From the NCBI GenBank assembly GCA_023667265.1, contig JAMPAJ010000005.1, positions 1 through 53,727 of the forward strand: a DNA stretch of 53,727 nucleotides, in the 5' to 3' direction. Every line of letters begins with the position of its first letter. Within the stretch, counting starts at the first letter, position 1. Positions 51,888-53,727 of the stretch are shown one piece after another. The notes under the pieces are model-generated. The model ran no database searches. It was not told the DNA's origin and was given only the letters and a program-made list of their open reading frames with translations. This stretch comes from Alistipes sp. (GTDB lineage Bacteria; Bacillota; Clostridia; Oscillospirales; Ruminococcaceae). The position numbers were made by a program, and so were the translations under genes.

Positions 51888-53105
51888 ATGATGAATATAG
51901 CTGTGGCACAGTCCGGCGGACCTACGTGCGCCATTAACGCTTCCCTGGTGGGAGTTTTCAAGGAGTCGCTCAAAGAACCGAAGATCGACGCTATTTTCGG
52001 CTCTGTCAACGGTATCGAGGGTATTATTCAGGATCATCTCATCGACCTGAAAACTCTTATTCTCACTAACGACGATATGGAGCTCCTTCGCCAGACTCCG
52101 TCAACTGTTCTCGGCTCGTGCAGATATAAGCTGCCGGACTGGCACGAGGACGACTCCGTATACAAAAAAATAACAGCCACTCTGAAACAGCGTCAGATAG
52201 GCGCATTCTTCTACATCGGAGGAAACGATTCGATGGACACCGTCAACAAGCTTGCCGGATATTTCAGGGAAATCGACCTTGACGTGAAGGTCATCGGCAT
52301 CCCGAAAACTATCGACAACGACCTCTGCATCACCGACCACACGCCGGGCTTCGGCTCGGCTGCAAAGTACGTTGCTGCATCTATGCGCGAAATTGTCCGT
52401 GACAGCTCGGTTTACAGTATTCCCTCCGTGACTATCGTCGAAATTATGGGACGTCACGCAGGCTGGCTCACTGCGTCAAGCTCCGTTCTCCACGGACTGG
52501 GCGAGACTGCTCCGCATCTGATCTACGTGCCGGAAAGAAAATTCTCCCTGGAGGATTTTTTCAAGGATGTGCGCCAGGAAATGGCAAAGCATAAGGCTGT
52601 AATTGTCGCGGTTTCCGAGGGTATCGAGGTTCCCGACGGCGTTCAGTCGGGCGTGGTGGATAACTTCGGTCACAAGTACCTCTCCGGCATCGGAAAATAC
52701 CTGGAAGAGGCTGTACGGAACGAGATCGGCTGCAAGGTGCGTTCAATTGAGCTGAATGTAATGCAGCGGTGCTCGTCGCATATCTGCTCCAAAACGGATA
52801 TTGACGAGTCGGAGGCTATCGGCGCAGAGGGCGTAAAGCGTGCGCTTGCAGGCGAAACCGGAAAGGTCATGGTTTTCCGCAGAGTTAACGATATGCCTTA
52901 CACCGTGGTCATCGAAACTGCCGTTGCAGCTGATATCGCAAATAACGAAAAATTCCTCCCGGATCGCTATATCAGCCACTTCGGAAACAATATGACCGAG
53001 GAGGCGCTGAAATACTTCCTGCCTCTTATCCAGGGCGAGCTGAATATCATAATGGAAAAGGGTCTGCCGAAGCATTTCACGATACAGGAGTCGCTTTTGA
53101 AATAA
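51888..53105 (+). CDS. pfp: 6-phosphofructokinase, pyrophosphate-dependent type
   Basis: Phosphorylates fructose 6-phosphate, reversibly when PPi is the donor. 405 residues, the long-chain group. The donor site is GGNDSMDT (111-118), where ATP enzymes have GGDGS and typical PPi enzymes GGDDS, and the catalytic loop is PKTIDND (139-145), the Lys being the PPi mark. EIMGRHAGWL is present. Asn in place of Asp at position 113 is a less usual variant. TGGAGG precedes the ATG. The PAP2 gene starts on the last base of its stop. Confidence 0.92.
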   Translation: MMNIAVAQSGGPTCAINASLVGVFKESLKEPKIDAIFGSVNGIEGIIQDHLIDLKTLILTNDDMELLRQTPSTVLGSCRYKLPDWHEDDSVYKKITATLKQRQIGAFFYIGGNDSMDTVNKLAGYFREIDLDVKVIGIPKTIDNDLCITDHTPGFGSAAKYVAASMREIVRDSSVYSIPSVTIVEIMGRHAGWLTASSSVLHGLGETAPHLIYVPERKFSLEDFFKDVRQEMAKHKAVIVAVSEGIEVPDGVQSGVVDNFGHKYLSGIGKYLEEAVRNEIGCKVRSIELNVMQRCSSHICSKTDIDESEAIGAEGVKRALAGETGKVMVFRRVNDMPYTVVIETAVAADIANNEKFLPDRYISHFGNNMTEEALKYFLPLIQGELNIIMEKGLPKHFTIQESLLK

Positions 53106-53644
53106 TGAGCTGGGAATTTAGCGTCCTCGACTTTATACGGGAGCATTTTTCAGGAGGTTTTTCCGATAAGATAATGGTTTTTATCACGCGCTGCGGCGAT
53201 AAAGGGTATATCTGGATCGCCGCAGCATTGATAATGTGCATGACTAAAAAATACCGGAAATGCGGAATTACGCTTATCATCGGGCTTTTAGCCGGGGTGC
53301 TCATCGGAAATCTGCTGCTGAAAAATATAGTCTGCCGTGACCGTCCCTGCTGGGTTCGGGAGCTCGACGAACTGCTTATTGCCGTGCCGAAGGACTATTC
53401 CTTTCCGTCAGGTCACACTCTGTCAAGCTTTTTGACCGCAACAGTCATTGTTTTCCGGAGCAAGCGGCTTGGAATTGCAGCATTTGCGGCTGCCGCACTT
53501 ATTGCCTTCTCCAGAATGTATCTTTACGTTCACTTTCCCACGGACATTATCGGCGGAGCTGTTATCGGCTCGGCTGTGGGAATTGCGGCTGTTCTTGTTA
53601 TGGAAAAGTATTTTTTCTGTAGTAAGATCGGAAGGAAAATATAA
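53105..53644 (+). CDS. PAP2-family membrane phosphatase
   Basis: 179 residues, about five membrane helices. The three phosphatase motifs are complete: KNIVCRDRP, PSGH and SRMYLYVHFPTD. Such enzymes remove phosphate from lipid substrates such as undecaprenyl diphosphate or phosphatidic acid. The ATG overlaps the PFK stop in TAATG, so translation is coupled. Why a lipid phosphatase follows PFK is unclear; if it is an undecaprenyl-diphosphate phosphatase, it would fit the cell-wall genes nearby. Confidence 0.9.
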   Translation: MSWEFSVLDFIREHFSGGFSDKIMVFITRCGDKGYIWIAAALIMCMTKKYRKCGITLIIGLLAGVLIGNLLLKNIVCRDRPCWVRELDELLIAVPKDYSFPSGHTLSSFLTATVIVFRSKRLGIAAFAAAALIAFSRMYLYVHFPTDIIGGAVIGSAVGIAAVLVMEKYFFCSKIGRKI

Positions 53645-53688
53645 AGGCAACATCCCCGAGAAGATCAATACACATATAGAAATTTTTA

Positions 53689-53726
53689 GCCATAGTATTT
53701 TGATTATAGATTCAAAATACTATGGC
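53689..53726. terminator. long hairpin at the window end
   Basis: 15-bp perfect stem GCCATAGTATTTTGA / TCAAAATACTATGGC around an 8-base loop, 45 bases after the PAP2 stop. The window ends one base later, so a T-run or a larger repeat cannot be judged. Confidence 0.5.
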
Positions 53727-53727
53727 G

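Overview
The window looks like part of a Ruminococcus chromosome, most probably from the R. flavefaciens group. Five secreted proteins carry type I dockerins, the tag that docks proteins onto a cellulosome scaffold. One of them has the GH11-CBM22-dockerin-CBM22-CE4 layout known from R. flavefaciens xylanases. The rest fits an anaerobic gut Firmicute: glgB/glgC/glgD/glgA glycogen genes, a PPi-type phosphofructokinase, a T-box before pheST, a preQ1 riboswitch, sporulation-type genes, AGGAGG ribosome sites and TTGACA-N17-TATAAT promoters. No cohesin, scaffoldin, rRNA, tRNA, CRISPR array or intact transposase is visible. This is read from motifs only, without database searches.

Layout. 1-7.9 kb: bifunctional xylanase/esterase, a zinc-ribbon protein, pyrimidine-nucleoside phosphorylase, a minus-strand operon of four small genes ending in a BofA-like protein (one is a 47-residue GTG-start gene), a phosphodiesterase and two hypotheticals. 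7.9-11.1 kb: queD-queE-folE-queC-queF, the full GTP to preQ1 route, behind a consensus promoter, a preQ1-I aptamer and a leader terminator. 11.1-12.1 kb: a CAP-domain dockerin protein. 12.2-18.2 kb: glycogen operon glgB-glgC-glgD-glgA, interrupted by a palindromic MITE-like element. 18.4-25 kb: SpoIIE, a flotillin and a Ca2+-type P-ATPase. 25-25.4 kb: a dense array of hairpins made of an inverted duplication with compensatory base changes. 25.4-29.2 kb: pheS-pheT under a T-box. 29.3-32.4 kb: a small membrane protein, Nnr (NAD(P)HX repair) and a lipoprotein.

32.4-44.4 kb: eight closely packed minus-strand genes behind one consensus promoter. They encode a cell-wall-binding-repeat/transglutaminase-like protein, a lipoprotein, an MBOAT acyltransferase, a DHHW/AlgJ-like partner, a dockerin protein, an M16C peptidase, a BIG2-dockerin protein and a membrane metalloprotease-like protein. 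This is the best candidate for an undescribed system: extracellular O-acetylation coupled to dockerin-bearing surface proteins. 44.5-53.7 kb: an AraC regulator, a GH9-dockerin-GH16 beta-glucanase whose stop codon lies in a MITE-like element, a GHL10-type lipoprotein, a PBP-like transpeptidase, PPi-type PFK and a PAP2 phosphatase.

How the parts fit: the dockerin enzymes attack xylan, acetyl groups and beta-glucan; sugars enter PPi-linked glycolysis or glycogen; the 12-kb operon probably decorates or organises the cell surface. Three MITE-like elements, a shorter palindrome and the hairpin array all sit between genes, in places where they could alter the 3' ends or spacing of transcripts.
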